The notes: generated from the letters alone by a model not told the origin. Counted from the first letter of the stretch, positions 16,529-24,210 are shown. The stretch: DNA of 40,864 bases from an uncultured bacterium (GCA_945833895.1 CAMAGQ010000001.1:1-40864); one strand, 5' to 3'. Made by a program: numbers and translations.

Positions 16529-17413
16529 ATGAACAAGTTATTTAATAAGTTATTTGATAATCAGAATTATGCAGGGGTAATCTTTATTCTGCCTGCTGTG
16601 TTGGGAACTTTAATATTTATAATAATTCCTGTGATTTGTTCTTTTGGGTTGAGTTTTACAAAATGGGATTTACTTAACCCGATAAGTTTTGTTGGGTTAG
16701 AAAACTACAAAAACCTGCTCAATGATTCCGTCTTTAAACAAATTCTTTTAAATACTGTAGTTTTCGCCGTAGCGACTTCGGTTTTGGGTGTAATTATACC
16801 GCTTGTGCTTGCTGCTATTCTTAATTCAAAAATCAGAGGAAGTGAGTTTTTCAAAACCGCGTACTTTCTGCCGTTCATAACCCCGATGGTAGTAATCGGA
16901 ATAGTTTGGGGCTGGATTTTTGACCCGAATATCGGCTTACTTAATCAATTTTTCCATATCCATATAAATTGGCTTTACGACACAAGATTTGCCATGCCAG
17001 CATTGATAATTGTTTCTGTCTGGAAACTCATCGGATATAATATGATAATCTTTTTATCTTCACTTTCGACAATTTCAAACAGTCTGTTTGAGGCTGCAAA
17101 AATTGACGGGGCAAATTCTTTTCAGATATTCAAAAACGTAACAATTCCCGTACTTTCTCCGACTATATTTTTTGTAGTAATTATAACGGCAATAAGTTCT
17201 TTTCAGGTTTTTGATTTGATTTATCTTATGACACAAGGCGGACCGTTTAACAGTACAAATGTCCTTGTATATTCGATTTATCAAAATGCGTTTGAGTATT
17301 TTAATGTCGGAAAAGCAAGTGCAATTGCTTACATTCTTTTTGCGATTATTTTAGTGTTAACACTTATCCAATGGAAATTCAGAAAGAAAATTGTCTATAA
17401 CGAAATTGACTAG
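16529..17413 (+). CDS. Sugar-type ABC transporter permease (MalF/UgpA family), orphan
   Basis: A 294-aa inner-membrane permease with six predicted membrane helices, beginning with a hydrophobic segment at about 17-42. The EAA loop that docks the ATPase reads EAAKIDGANSFQIFKNVTIP, typical of the UgpA/MalF half of carbohydrate importers (CUT1). The LTKWDLL-like start and QGGPFNSTNVL motif agree. The partner UgpE-type permease, binding protein and ATPase are all missing from the window. It is flanked by a divergent gene and a stretch without a long ORF. There is no Shine-Dalgarno. Confidence 0.9.
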   Translation: MNKLFNKLFDNQNYAGVIFILPAVLGTLIFIIIPVICSFGLSFTKWDLLNPISFVGLENYKNLLNDSVFKQILLNTVVFAVATSVLGVIIPLVLAAILNSKIRGSEFFKTAYFLPFITPMVVIGIVWGWIFDPNIGLLNQFFHIHINWLYDTRFAMPALIIVSVWKLIGYNMIIFLSSLSTISNSLFEAAKIDGANSFQIFKNVTIPVLSPTIFFVVIITAISSFQVFDLIYLMTQGGPFNSTNVLVYSIYQNAFEYFNVGKASAIAYILFAIILVLTLIQWKFRKKIVYNEID

Positions 17414-17530
17414 GGGTAAATATATTTATGTGTAATATCTCTTAATAAATGTCTTATTTTGTTAAAGTTATTTGAAAACTAATCCGTATATATATCTGTA
17501 ACTACTCAAAACACGGGGTGTGTATAGATT
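17414..17530. other. Gene-free AT-rich leader with GGTAAATATATTTA
   Basis: No gene or clear terminator was found here. GGTAAATATATTTA at 17415-17428 matches the core of the palindrome upstream of clpC but lacks its outer arms. Further on, TTGAAA (17472-17477) and TATATATA occur, but with spacing that does not form a good promoter. Confidence 0.4.
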
Positions 17531-17671
17531 ATGTATGAAGAACTAAAATGTAAACAGTTGATAGCGGATTTGAAAGAATTAGTCGAAAAAGCAGAAGAGT
17601 CTGTTAACAATAATGATGTTTACTGCGATTTGATGAAAACAATGATATTGAATACCTACAGTGCAAATTAG
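17531..17671 (+). CDS. Possible 46-aa small acidic protein
   Basis: An ATG-started frame of 46 codons ends in TAG. The product begins MYEELKCKQLIADLKELVEK and continues AEESVNNNDVYCDLMKTMI, an amphipathic helix-loop-helix pattern with two cysteines. It lies in the 305-bp gap between the ABC permease and the CoADR-like gene and would fill a region otherwise empty. GGGGTGTG lies about 10 nt upstream as a weak ribosome site. The family is not recognised. It could be a chance frame, but its coding-like composition (many GAA, AAA, GAT codons) is in its favour. Confidence 0.35.
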   Translation: MYEELKCKQLIADLKELVEKAEESVNNNDVYCDLMKTMILNTYSAN

Positions 17672-17704
17672 AAACACGACTAATGCAAATTTTTGATAAT
17701 CGGT

Positions 17705-17710
17705 CATAAT
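17705..17710 (+). promoter_or_regulatory. -10 element close to the CoADR-like start
   Basis: CATAAT ends 8 nt before the ATG at 17719. No Shine-Dalgarno is present between them. The -35 position (AATGCA) is poor, so the call is tentative. It is included because it repeats the arrangement seen at other genes here. Confidence 0.3.
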
Positions 17711-17718
17711 ATTTAACT

Positions 17719-19071
17719 ATGAATATAGTTATTATTGGCGGAGTTGCTGCAGGAGCAAAGGCTGCCGCAAAAATTAAACGATTATTGCCCGATGCGAGCG
17801 TGAAAATTTTTACTGATGATACCCACGTTTCTTACTCTTCGTGCGGTTTACCCTATTATATACAAGGAAATTTCAAAGATTATACAATGCTTCTTGTTCG
17901 GTCTGTTGAAGAGTTTAAAAAATCAGGCATTGATGTTTATTTACAGCACAAAGTTACAAAAATCGACTTAAAATCAAAAAATATAACTGTGAATAACAAT
18001 TTTAACGATTTTTATGTGCCTTATGACAGATTGATTATTGCAACGGGTGCAAGACCGTTTATCCCGGAGGTTAAGGGAGTTCACGACTATACAAACATTT
18101 ATATTCTGCGTAAAATTGAAGATGGTATAAAAATCCGAAATAAAATGCTTGAAAGCAAAAAGGTTGTAATTGCAGGAAGCGGTTTTATCGGGCTTGAATT
18201 ACTTGAGGCATTTGTTCAAAACGGTTTAGAGGTTACTCTTATTGAGCGTAAAAACAGACTAATGCCTGCATTTGACGAGGATATGTCAAAAATTATACGT
18301 GACAGACTTGAAAGTATTGAAAATCGGTCTTTTAAACTTATCACGGATGAAAGTATTGTGGAATTTGCAGGAGAAGGCGAAAACGCAAGCAAGGTTATAA
18401 CATCGACAGGCAGGGAAATTGAAACGGATTTTGTCGTGTTGTGTGCAGGTGTTGTTCCAAATACAGAAATCGCACGAGAAGCAGGATTGATAATCGGAAA
18501 ATCAGGAGCGATTAAGGTTAATAAACTTATGCAAACTTCTGCCGTGAATGTCTTTGCTTGCGGGGATTGTTGCGAAGAGCCGCATTTGATAAACGGTCAG
18601 TCAGTCTGGGTTCCTCTTGGTTCAACTGCAAATAAAGAAGGTCGATGTGCGGCAATGAACGCGGCAGGAATTTATACTGTATTTGAAGGTGTTTTAGGGT
18701 CTGCTGTTACAAGATGTCTTAATACAACAATGTCAATGACAGGGTTTACTGAAAGAGAAGCCCAAAACTTTGGCTACACACCGATTTCTGTGACTGTTAA
18801 TAAAAATGATATGGTTGCTTATATGCCTGAAGTTGGTGATTTTACATTGAAAGTCGTTGCAGATAAGGTTACGGGGCTGCTTTTAGGCGGGCAAGCCGTC
18901 GGTTCTATTGGTGCGGATAAAAGGATAAACGCACTGGCGGGAGCTTTGACAGGCAGATTGACAGTGAGAGAATTTGCAAATAACGATTTTACTTATTCTC
19001 CGCCGTTTTCGCCGACAATTGATCCGCTACTTGATGCGATGAATTTATTATGTGCTAAACTTGGCTGTTAA
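17719..19071 (+). CDS. CoA-disulfide reductase / NADH oxidase-like flavoprotein
   Basis: A 450-aa FAD- and NAD(P)H-dependent oxidoreductase of the single-cysteine group. FAD binding is GGVAAGAKAAAKI (7-19). The redox cysteine is C42 in SYSSCGLPYYI, the arrangement typical of CoA-disulfide reductases and related NADH oxidases. The NAD(P)H fold is IAGSGFIGLELLEAF. FAD contact is VFACGDCCEE. The C-terminal dimer domain contains MAYMPEVGDF-like and GGQAVG blocks. Length fits. Physiological roles in the family include CoA disulfide, persulfide or oxygen reduction; sequence alone does not choose. No rhodanese domain is fused. The 3' end overlaps the convergent FAD gene by 17 bp. Confidence 0.88.
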   Translation: MNIVIIGGVAAGAKAAAKIKRLLPDASVKIFTDDTHVSYSSCGLPYYIQGNFKDYTMLLVRSVEEFKKSGIDVYLQHKVTKIDLKSKNITVNNNFNDFYVPYDRLIIATGARPFIPEVKGVHDYTNIYILRKIEDGIKIRNKMLESKKVVIAGSGFIGLELLEAFVQNGLEVTLIERKNRLMPAFDEDMSKIIRDRLESIENRSFKLITDESIVEFAGEGENASKVITSTGREIETDFVVLCAGVVPNTEIAREAGLIIGKSGAIKVNKLMQTSAVNVFACGDCCEEPHLINGQSVWVPLGSTANKEGRCAAMNAAGIYTVFEGVLGSAVTRCLNTTMSMTGFTEREAQNFGYTPISVTVNKNDMVAYMPEVGDFTLKVVADKVTGLLLGGQAVGSIGADKRINALAGALTGRLTVREFANNDFTYSPPFSPTIDPLLDAMNLLCAKLGC

Positions 19072-20383
19072 TCGTGTTATGAACGTATCTTGCGACTGCT
19101 TCGCCCATTGCAAAACAGTTTGCCTGAACTCTCAACGCTCCTTGAGCCATGTAATCAGCCGACAAGCACCTTCCAACAATAAATAAATTGTCATAATCAG
19201 CTGACATCAGACTTTCTATCGGTAACTGGTATTCACCGTCAATTTCAAACGTGGAACTGTTTTTGTCCTTAGAATGAACATCAACGGGATAATTTGATAC
19301 TAATGCAGGATTATCAAACTTTTTGCCCGAGCGTAAATCGTCTATTGTATAAACATATTTCCCTTTTACTCTGTTTGAAACTCTTATGCCTATTTCATCA
19401 GAAATATTTGAGATGAAAGCTTTTTCAAAGCCTGGAATATATTTTTTGCAAAATTCTGACATTCTGTAAATGACTGCTCTGCCTTCAATTAGGGCTTTTG
19501 TAGTATCTTGTGTCATATTAGGGTTAAGGTTTTCGACTATTCTCGGACAGTTAAACGCAATAGTATTAGGCATTCCCGCAACTGTGAATATCTGAAAATA
19601 GTTTCTGTCCTCGTCTTTCAGGTCGCCTGCTTCTACAGCCTTGTCAAATATAGGTGCTAACGCCCATTTCGTATTACTGTCCCACGTGTAAGCTGTCGAC
19701 AGATGCGGAGTATTGTTTATAATCTCAAACGTTGTAACCTCTCGGTTTTTGTCGATTTCAGTCAACCAATCGCCTAAGAATTGAACATTAACCCCGCTCA
19801 TTAAAAATCTCAAACTCATAGGCTGATATTCGTTTGAATCTTCAATCATTTGGCAATTAATTTTTTTGCAAAAATCAGCATTGCCTGTCGCATCTACAAC
19901 ATACTTCGCTCCGATACATACCGATAAAACATTATCGAAAGAAATAGAATTATTATCACTATATATCGAATAGTTATATGACGATAATGTAGTAGAGTTG
20001 ATGTTTAACTTAACAATCTCTGAACCGCTTAGTTTAACGTTTGTAACTTCGGTATTTAGTCGAACATCGACATTTGCCTCAAGCATCATTTTGTCCAGAA
20101 CTATTTTAGCAAGTTCGGGATTAAACCAGCCGATATTGTCCTGATATGTTACTTGAGCACCAATTTCGCTCAATTTCATTGCAAGAGTTTTGTAAAAGGC
20201 AGTATTTATGAGGTTGTTGCCTGTTTTCATCACAGGGATAACAAGATTAGAGGTAATCGCACCGCCAAGGAATGAATTACGTTCAATCAAAAGTGTTTTA
20301 AGCCCTAACTTACCGCTTATGTATGCCGCAGCACAACCGGCAGTACCGCCGCCAATAATTACTATATCATATATTTTTTTCAT
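19055..20383 (-). CDS. FAD-dependent oxidoreductase (FAD_oxidored family)
   Basis: A 442-aa flavoprotein. An N-terminal Rossmann motif VIIGGGTAGCAAAYISGKLG (8-27) is followed by the ERNSFLGG segment, which is typical of the family containing a glucose-inhibited-division-like FAD domain and often fused to or near secreted or anaerobic redox systems. The second FAD region is YVVDATGNADF and a C-terminal GRCLSADYMAQGALRVQA closes the site. Substrate is unknown. AAGGAGT precedes the ATG. It has its own strong promoter and overlaps convergently with the CoADR-like gene. Confidence 0.87.
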   Translation of the reverse strand: MKKIYDIVIIGGGTAGCAAAYISGKLGLKTLLIERNSFLGGAITSNLVIPVMKTGNNLINTAFYKTLAMKLSEIGAQVTYQDNIGWFNPELAKIVLDKMMLEANVDVRLNTEVTNVKLSGSEIVKLNINSTTLSSYNYSIYSDNNSISFDNVLSVCIGAKYVVDATGNADFCKKINCQMIEDSNEYQPMSLRFLMSGVNVQFLGDWLTEIDKNREVTTFEIINNTPHLSTAYTWDSNTKWALAPIFDKAVEAGDLKDEDRNYFQIFTVAGMPNTIAFNCPRIVENLNPNMTQDTTKALIEGRAVIYRMSEFCKKYIPGFEKAFISNISDEIGIRVSNRVKGKYVYTIDDLRSGKKFDNPALVSNYPVDVHSKDKNSSTFEIDGEYQLPIESLMSADYDNLFIVGRCLSADYMAQGALRVQANCFAMGEAVARYVHNTINSQV

Positions 20384-20404
20384 AAATACTCCTTATGCCC
20401 CTTT

Positions 20405-20433
20405 AGTATAAATAATTATTTTAATTCGGTCAA
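20405..20433 (-). promoter_or_regulatory. Promoter of the FAD oxidoreductase gene
   Basis: On the minus strand, TTGACC (20428-20433) and TATACT (20405-20410) are 17 bp apart. The predicted start, near 20398, leaves about 15 nt of leader containing AAGGAGT. Confidence 0.7.
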
Positions 20434-20621
20434 ATTTATTACAAATTGCCATAATATAGTTATGCTAGTGCAGATATTTCATATTATGCGGCGTGGCTCA
20501 CTAGATTTTAATGATGCAAAATTGTTTGCTAATCTTCTATGGTATGATATTGTGTTGAAAAAATTAGAAAAAATGACAATTCTTAAACATTACTACTATT
20601 AGATATATACCGATAAATGAT
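20434..20621. other. Intergenic stretch without recognised gene
   Basis: This is the AT-rich start of the 527-bp gap between the FAD oxidoreductase and the MnmC-like gene. A 46-codon frame (20462-20602, +) is present but has no ribosome site and unremarkable composition, so I do not call it. Confidence 0.4.
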
Positions 20622-20800
20622 GTCATCTTGAGCGGCAGCGAAAGAGTTTTATTTATATGGATTCCTCGGGGGTAAATGTATTGGATACCGTCATTCTGAG
20701 CAAAGTATTGATGAAGGTTTAGGGTATTTTTACAGAGTGCGAAGAAACTGTCTCAAATAAGATTTTTCGGGCAAAAAATAATTGTCACCCTCAGAATGAC
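20622..20800. repeat. Degenerate GTCATTCTGAG repeat cluster, inverted
   Basis: GTCATCTTGAGCGGCAGCGA at 20622 and GTCATTCTGAGCAAAG at 20690 are degenerate copies of one motif. CTCAGAATGAC (20790-20800) is a perfect inverted copy of 20690-20700. The layout, an approximately 110-bp interval bounded by an 11-bp inverted repeat, resembles a decayed non-coding repeat element. GGGCAAAA...ATTGTCACCC at 20769-20790 recurs at 24253-24270. Confidence 0.55.
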
Positions 20801-20894
20801 ATTGCCTGATGGACTTTGAGGCAATTAGTACATCATTTGTCCTCAGAATGGCAGTACCTAACGAGCCTTGAGGCAATTGGTAACAGCATTTACC
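20790..20894. repeat. Two imperfect tandem copies of an about 52-bp unit
   Basis: The unit starting CTCAGAATGACATTGCCT (20790) is repeated as CTCAGAATGGCAGTACCT (20842). Both continue to a shared TTGAGGCAATT(A/G)GTA and end near CATTT or GCATTT. In the first copy ATTGCCT (20801-20807) and AGGCAAT (20819-20825) form a hairpin. A run of 7 C then 10 A follows at 20893-20909, just after the MnmC-like stop codon. Confidence 0.6.
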
Positions 20895-20910
20895 CCCCCA
20901 AAAAAAAAAT

Positions 20911-22203
20911 TTACCCGTGTCCTTTCCGGTATTGGGAAGTTGACATTCTTATTGAGTTTTTTACCTCTGAATTTCTTGCCTCGATAATCGCCTCATTTTG
21001 CCACGTTAAATTCGGGTCACGATAAAATATACCCGCACGAGTTTTTAACAGCCCTAAATCGAATTCTGAGAGGGGATGTTTTATAAGTGATTTATCTTTA
21101 ACCGCAACAGTTCCGAAAAACTTGTTTTCCCGTTCTGAAAAAATATTGCCTATCGCAAATCCTGCTTCAATCATTCCGCCCCTGACTGAAGCCGAGGAAG
21201 AATATGTTAAAAGCATTCCGTCTTGTTCAAGGTGGTTAAAAAGTTCCTTGAAAAATTCATACGACCAAAGACAAGGACACTTTGAAGGCGTAAAAGCATC
21301 CAAAAATATCAAATTATACCTATTTTTATCATGTTTGATAACATTTCGAGCATCGTCTATATGGAAGTCTAAATCGACATCCGGTGTTTTAAGGGCTTCT
21401 ACGGCTGTTTTGTAACTGTCAGATACATGGTGATAATATATATTATGTAAGAAGGCGTACAAGTCCTCAGAAGGGGTGTAATTACCCTCTGATTTTATAT
21501 AACTTTCGAAAATTCGCCTGATTTCTTCTTCAAAAAACGGCTCAAAAATCGGGTTAGATAAAATCTCCCAAATCTCGGATTTTTGAATTTCTTCTGAATA
21601 TTTTATCAATATTTTGGCAAGTAAAATCAAATTTATCTCATTATCAATTTTTATTATCTCGGGTTGTATCGGGTTATCAAGATACTTGTGTATTTTTTCG
21701 TAATGAATAGAAGAATTATATTTTTTGTAATCTTTTTCCCCAGTTTTTATAAACGGAGATAAAAATATCAAAATTTTATCATTATCAACTGCTGTTACAG
21801 AAATTTTACGCAATGCGTTATAAGTATCTATCTCGCCGATATACTCTTCTGTTTTTGAGGTGCTTTTATTGGTATGTATCTGAGCGATACTATCTGTCTG
21901 ATAACAAAAATTATTATTGGTATATATCTGGGCGTAGTAATCTGTATTTGGTGAAATTTTTGGAGCTAATTTTTCTAAAATATTTTTCAAAAAAGATTTT
22001 GTGTTGTATCCGATTCCGTAACAAATGTCCAGAACTTTTATTTCATTTTTAGTTTGCAAAAGATAATCGATATTTGCAGGTAGCACAAACTTTTCGCAGG
22101 CTTCTGTTAATGCACCGGTTGCACTGTGGTAAATATCATTAAACTTTGGGCTGTACAGCCCTACAGAACCGTCTTTTGTAAAATATGGGTGAAAGTCATA
22201 CAT
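20911..22203 (-). CDS. MnmC-type (Methyltransf_30) SAM methyltransferase, lone domain
   Basis: A 430-aa protein with the N-terminal methyltransferase fold of MnmC, which in Enterobacteria completes mnm5U34 on tRNA. The SAM motif is VLDICYGIGYNTKSF. The signature FLDAFTPSKCPCLWSYEFF and TYSSSASVRGGMIEAGF identify the family. The FAD oxidase half of E. coli MnmC is absent, as in other lone forms. Between motif I and the catalytic region lies an insert of about 150 aa with an internal repeat: TDYYAQIYTN and TDSIAQIHTN, mirrored in DNA at 21868-21950. There is no Shine-Dalgarno; a -10 box ends 6 nt before the ATG. tRNA U34 is the probable substrate, but the insert makes this less than certain. 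Confidence 0.82.
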   Translation of the reverse strand: MYDFHPYFTKDGSVGLYSPKFNDIYHSATGALTEACEKFVLPANIDYLLQTKNEIKVLDICYGIGYNTKSFLKNILEKLAPKISPNTDYYAQIYTNNNFCYQTDSIAQIHTNKSTSKTEEYIGEIDTYNALRKISVTAVDNDKILIFLSPFIKTGEKDYKKYNSSIHYEKIHKYLDNPIQPEIIKIDNEINLILLAKILIKYSEEIQKSEIWEILSNPIFEPFFEEEIRRIFESYIKSEGNYTPSEDLYAFLHNIYYHHVSDSYKTAVEALKTPDVDLDFHIDDARNVIKHDKNRYNLIFLDAFTPSKCPCLWSYEFFKELFNHLEQDGMLLTYSSSASVRGGMIEAGFAIGNIFSERENKFFGTVAVKDKSLIKHPLSEFDLGLLKTRAGIFYRDPNLTWQNEAIIEARNSEVKNSIRMSTSQYRKGHG

Positions 22204-22209
22204 AGTCTT

Positions 22210-22239
22210 ACTTTAGCCCATTTTTACCTAAAAATGCAA
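22210..22239 (-). promoter_or_regulatory. Candidate leaderless promoter of the MnmC-like gene
   Basis: On the minus strand, TTGCAT (22234-22239) and TAAAGT (22210-22215) are 18 bp apart. The -10 box ends 6 nt before the ATG. No ribosome site is present. Confidence 0.35.
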
Positions 22240-22279
22240 ATATTTCAAATTTCTTATAATAAGCCATTTTCTGTGTTTC

Positions 22280-22288
22280 TGGTATAAT
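22280..22288 (+). promoter_or_regulatory. Extended -10 promoter of thrB
   Basis: TGG directly precedes a perfect TATAAT (22283-22288), the TGnTATAAT form of an extended -10. No -35 is recognisable at the expected distance, as is usual for this class. GGAAAGG lies upstream of the ATG at 22311. Confidence 0.6.
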
Positions 22289-22310
22289 ATAATCGGAAAG
22301 GTATTAAAAT

Positions 22311-23258
22311 ATGAAAGTAACAGTAAAAGTGCCTGCAACAACGGCTAATCTCGGCCCCGGATTTGATTGTCTGGGTATGGCACTTCCAATATATAACACA
22401 ATTACCATAGAAGAAACGGTTCTCCCCGGTACAGGTGTTGAGATTAACGTTTTTGCAGATAGCGATATCGTTGAACAGTCTTCACTTGAACATATTCCGC
22501 TTGATAATAACAGTATCGTATATAAAGCGGTTGAATTGCTTTACAATATGATTGGTCAATCACCTGCGGAACTTAGGATAAATATACATTCAAATATCCC
22601 TGTAGCAAGAGGATTAGGAAGCAGTTCTTCGGTTATTGTCGGAGCATTGTTTGCTGCTAACGAACTGCTTGGCAGACCTGCGGATGAGTTGGCTTTGTTA
22701 TCAATTGCGTGTGAAATTGAGGGACATCCTGATAATATTACCCCTGCAATCGTTGGCGGGCTTGTAATTTCATCACAAGAAGATGATGGCAGTGTCGTTT
22801 ATCGTAAACTTGATTGGCCTGAAGAATGGGCTGTAACGGTTTGTATTCCTGATTTTGAATTATCAACTGATATTGCAAGATCTGTTTTACCTGCTGAAGT
22901 TCCGATGGCTGATGCTGTTTTTAACGCAAAAAGACTTGCTATGTTTGTCCAAGCTGTCCATACAAAAGATTCAGAGTTGATGAAATTGGCTCTTCAAGAT
23001 AAATTACATCAACCGTACAGAATGAAACTCGTTCCGGGGCTTAATTCTATAATTGATAACCTGAAACACTTTGACAATGTTTTAGGCTGTGTCTTAAGCG
23101 GTGCCGGCTCTTCGATTTTAATAATTTCTGAGAAAAACAACATCGAAAAAATCAGAAGTGTTGTCAAAGACTCTTGGGCAGACCAAAACATTAAGTGCGA
23201 AATAAGAACACTTTCGATAGAAAACCATGGTGCACAGATTATCACAAACGAAGATTAG
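22311..23258 (+). CDS. thrB: Homoserine kinase
   Basis: A 315-aa GHMP-family kinase that phosphorylates L-homoserine on the way to threonine. VKVPATTANLGPGFDCLGMAL at the N terminus and the ATP-binding PVARGLGSSSSVIVG are diagnostic of ThrB. EGHPDNITPAIVGG and GCVLSGAGSSILI complete the set. Length is normal. It has its own extended -10 promoter, and no other threonine gene is adjacent. A ferredoxin gene follows after 75 bp, separated by a terminator-like hairpin. Confidence 0.96.
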   Translation: MKVTVKVPATTANLGPGFDCLGMALPIYNTITIEETVLPGTGVEINVFADSDIVEQSSLEHIPLDNNSIVYKAVELLYNMIGQSPAELRINIHSNIPVARGLGSSSSVIVGALFAANELLGRPADELALLSIACEIEGHPDNITPAIVGGLVISSQEDDGSVVYRKLDWPEEWAVTVCIPDFELSTDIARSVLPAEVPMADAVFNAKRLAMFVQAVHTKDSELMKLALQDKLHQPYRMKLVPGLNSIIDNLKHFDNVLGCVLSGAGSSILIISEKNNIEKIRSVVKDSWADQNIKCEIRTLSIENHGAQIITNED

Positions 23259-23262
23259 TCGT

Positions 23263-23278
23263 TGTGATATATATCAAG
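23263..23278. promoter_or_regulatory. CRP/FNR-like box upstream of the ferredoxin gene
   Basis: TGTGA-TATATA-TCAAG matches the CRP half-site arrangement TGTGA-N6-TCACA at 9 of 10 positions. It contains the 12-bp palindrome TGATATATATCA (23265-23276). A TAAAAT hexamer follows at 23283-23288. Position relative to a start site is uncertain, and AT-rich palindromes occur by chance in such DNA. Confidence 0.3.
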
Positions 23279-23296
23279 CCGATAAAATAATTCAAA

Positions 23297-23333
23297 AAAT
23301 CTTCCATAATTACTTTGATATGGAGGATTTTTT
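23297..23333 (+). terminator. Terminator/attenuator-like hairpin that contains the ferredoxin ribosome site
   Basis: A 12-bp stem pairs 23297-23308 with 23319-23330, with one G-U pair and a 10-nt loop. Its 3' arm holds the Shine-Dalgarno TGGAGG of the ferredoxin gene, and six T residues (23328-23333) end next to the ATG at 23334. The structure could end thrB transcripts, and in read-through RNA would hide the ribosome site. Confidence 0.55.
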
Positions 23334-23519
23334 ATGAATATACGAATATTAGATTTATGTGTTGGGTGCGGTGCGTGTGCAATTATTAGCCCCGAAGTGT
23401 TTGAAATAGCCGAAAATAAAGCCATTGTTAACCCTGATAGAATAGAGTATTTTGAAGATCTATGCCTTGATGCAGCAATTACCTGCCCTGTTAATGCAAT
23501 CTCGATTGAAGAATATTAA
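23334..23519 (+). CDS. Small single-cluster [4Fe-4S] ferredoxin
   Basis: A 61-aa electron carrier. Cluster ligands are C9, C12, C15 (CVGCGACAIISPE) and the distal C51 (CPVNAISIEE), as in single-[4Fe-4S] ferredoxins of the Thermotoga/Desulfovibrio type. In that type a cysteine four residues after the third ligand forms a disulfide with a second free cysteine. Here it is S19, while C44 remains, so the disulfide is lost. Partner enzymes are unknown. The ribosome site GGAGG is 8 nt from the ATG but paired in a hairpin. Confidence 0.9.
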   Translation: MNIRILDLCVGCGACAIISPEVFEIAENKAIVNPDRIEYFEDLCLDAAITCPVNAISIEEY

Positions 23520-23664
23520 GATTTGTAAAGGGCTAAAACCTGCCAATATAAAGAAAAAAATATTTTCCTACTAACCATTTAGCAATTTTTACTAAGAAAA
23601 ATACTTTATATAGGAGTAGGTAATATTTAATTATGGATTAAATCCATAGGAAGGTGGTAATAGT
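23520..23664 (+). promoter_or_regulatory. Upstream region of the 164-aa membrane protein gene
   Basis: TTGTAA (23523-23528) and TATAAA (23547-23552), 18 bp apart, form a possible promoter. A small hairpin TATGGAT/ATCCATA (23632-23638 with 23642-23648) lies directly before the strong ribosome site GGAAGGTGG (23649-23657) and could modulate translation. Confidence 0.4.
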
Positions 23665-24159
23665 ATGATTTTAACAGGTACAGGAATTTTGGCTCACGGT
23701 ATGTCAACAATGTTGGATAAAAATAAGGGGAGCATGACAAATCGTTTTGATTGTGCAAAAGAACACGTTAAAAATGATACAAAAACAAGTGTAAAAATGG
23801 CTGTTCCTGTAGCAGCACTAGCGGGGGCTGCATATATCAAACATGCGAAACCGGCAACTAAGATGGCACAAGTTATCGCAAAAATGCCGAAAGTGTTAGG
23901 TCAGGGTATCGGTAAATTTCTAAAAGCATTAAAAGTAAACACTGTTGCAGAAAAAGTGTTGAAAAATCCGACAAAAGCAGGGGTTGTAGGACTTAGTATT
24001 GCCGCAGGTTTTTATGCAATTGATACATTGATGACCTGGGCAAATAAAAAAGGCAAAATTGATCAAAAATATGAAGATGCGGCAAAAATTGAATCACAAA
24101 CCAAAAACATCGTATTGGAAGCATACGCAAAGGCTGACAAAATCAATTATGATGTCTAA
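23665..24159 (+). CDS. Uncharacterised 164-aa small membrane protein A
   Basis: The family is not recognised. The protein is basic with two hydrophobic segments (about 45-58, AVPVAALAGAAYI; about 105-123, AGVVGLSIAAGFYAIDTLM) separated by an amphipathic Lys-rich region. The C-terminal tail is charged and helical (KKGKIDQKYEDAAKIESQ). The GLSIAAGFYAID block and tail resemble GLGIGALYAIID and its tail in the leftward protein at 24595-24978, 0.4 kb away, suggesting paralogous C-terminal modules. No signal peptide with a cleavage site is evident. The gene has a strong ribosome site and an intrinsic terminator, so it is a single transcription unit. Confidence 0.8.
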   Translation: MILTGTGILAHGMSTMLDKNKGSMTNRFDCAKEHVKNDTKTSVKMAVPVAALAGAAYIKHAKPATKMAQVIAKMPKVLGQGIGKFLKALKVNTVAEKVLKNPTKAGVVGLSIAAGFYAIDTLMTWANKKGKIDQKYEDAAKIESQTKNIVLEAYAKADKINYDV

Positions 24160-24180
24160 TTCAGGATATCAAATTATTAT

Positions 24181-24210
24181 AAAAAGGTTCTCACTCGGGA
24201 ACCTTTTTTA
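24181..24210 (+). terminator. Intrinsic terminator of the 164-aa protein gene
   Basis: The stem AAAAAGGTTC / GAACCTTTTT, with a TCACTCGG loop, ends in a T-run. It starts 22 nt after the stop codon and is symmetrical enough to work on either strand. Confidence 0.85.

Noticed and set aside
20462..20602. 46-codon open frame on the plus strand
   Set aside because: There is no ribosome site, no promoter at a suitable distance and no family resemblance; it lies in repeat-flanked, decayed DNA.
20893..20909. C7A10 tract as a phase-variation switch
   Set aside because: It lies after the stop codon of the MnmC-like gene and far from any start, so slippage would not change a protein.
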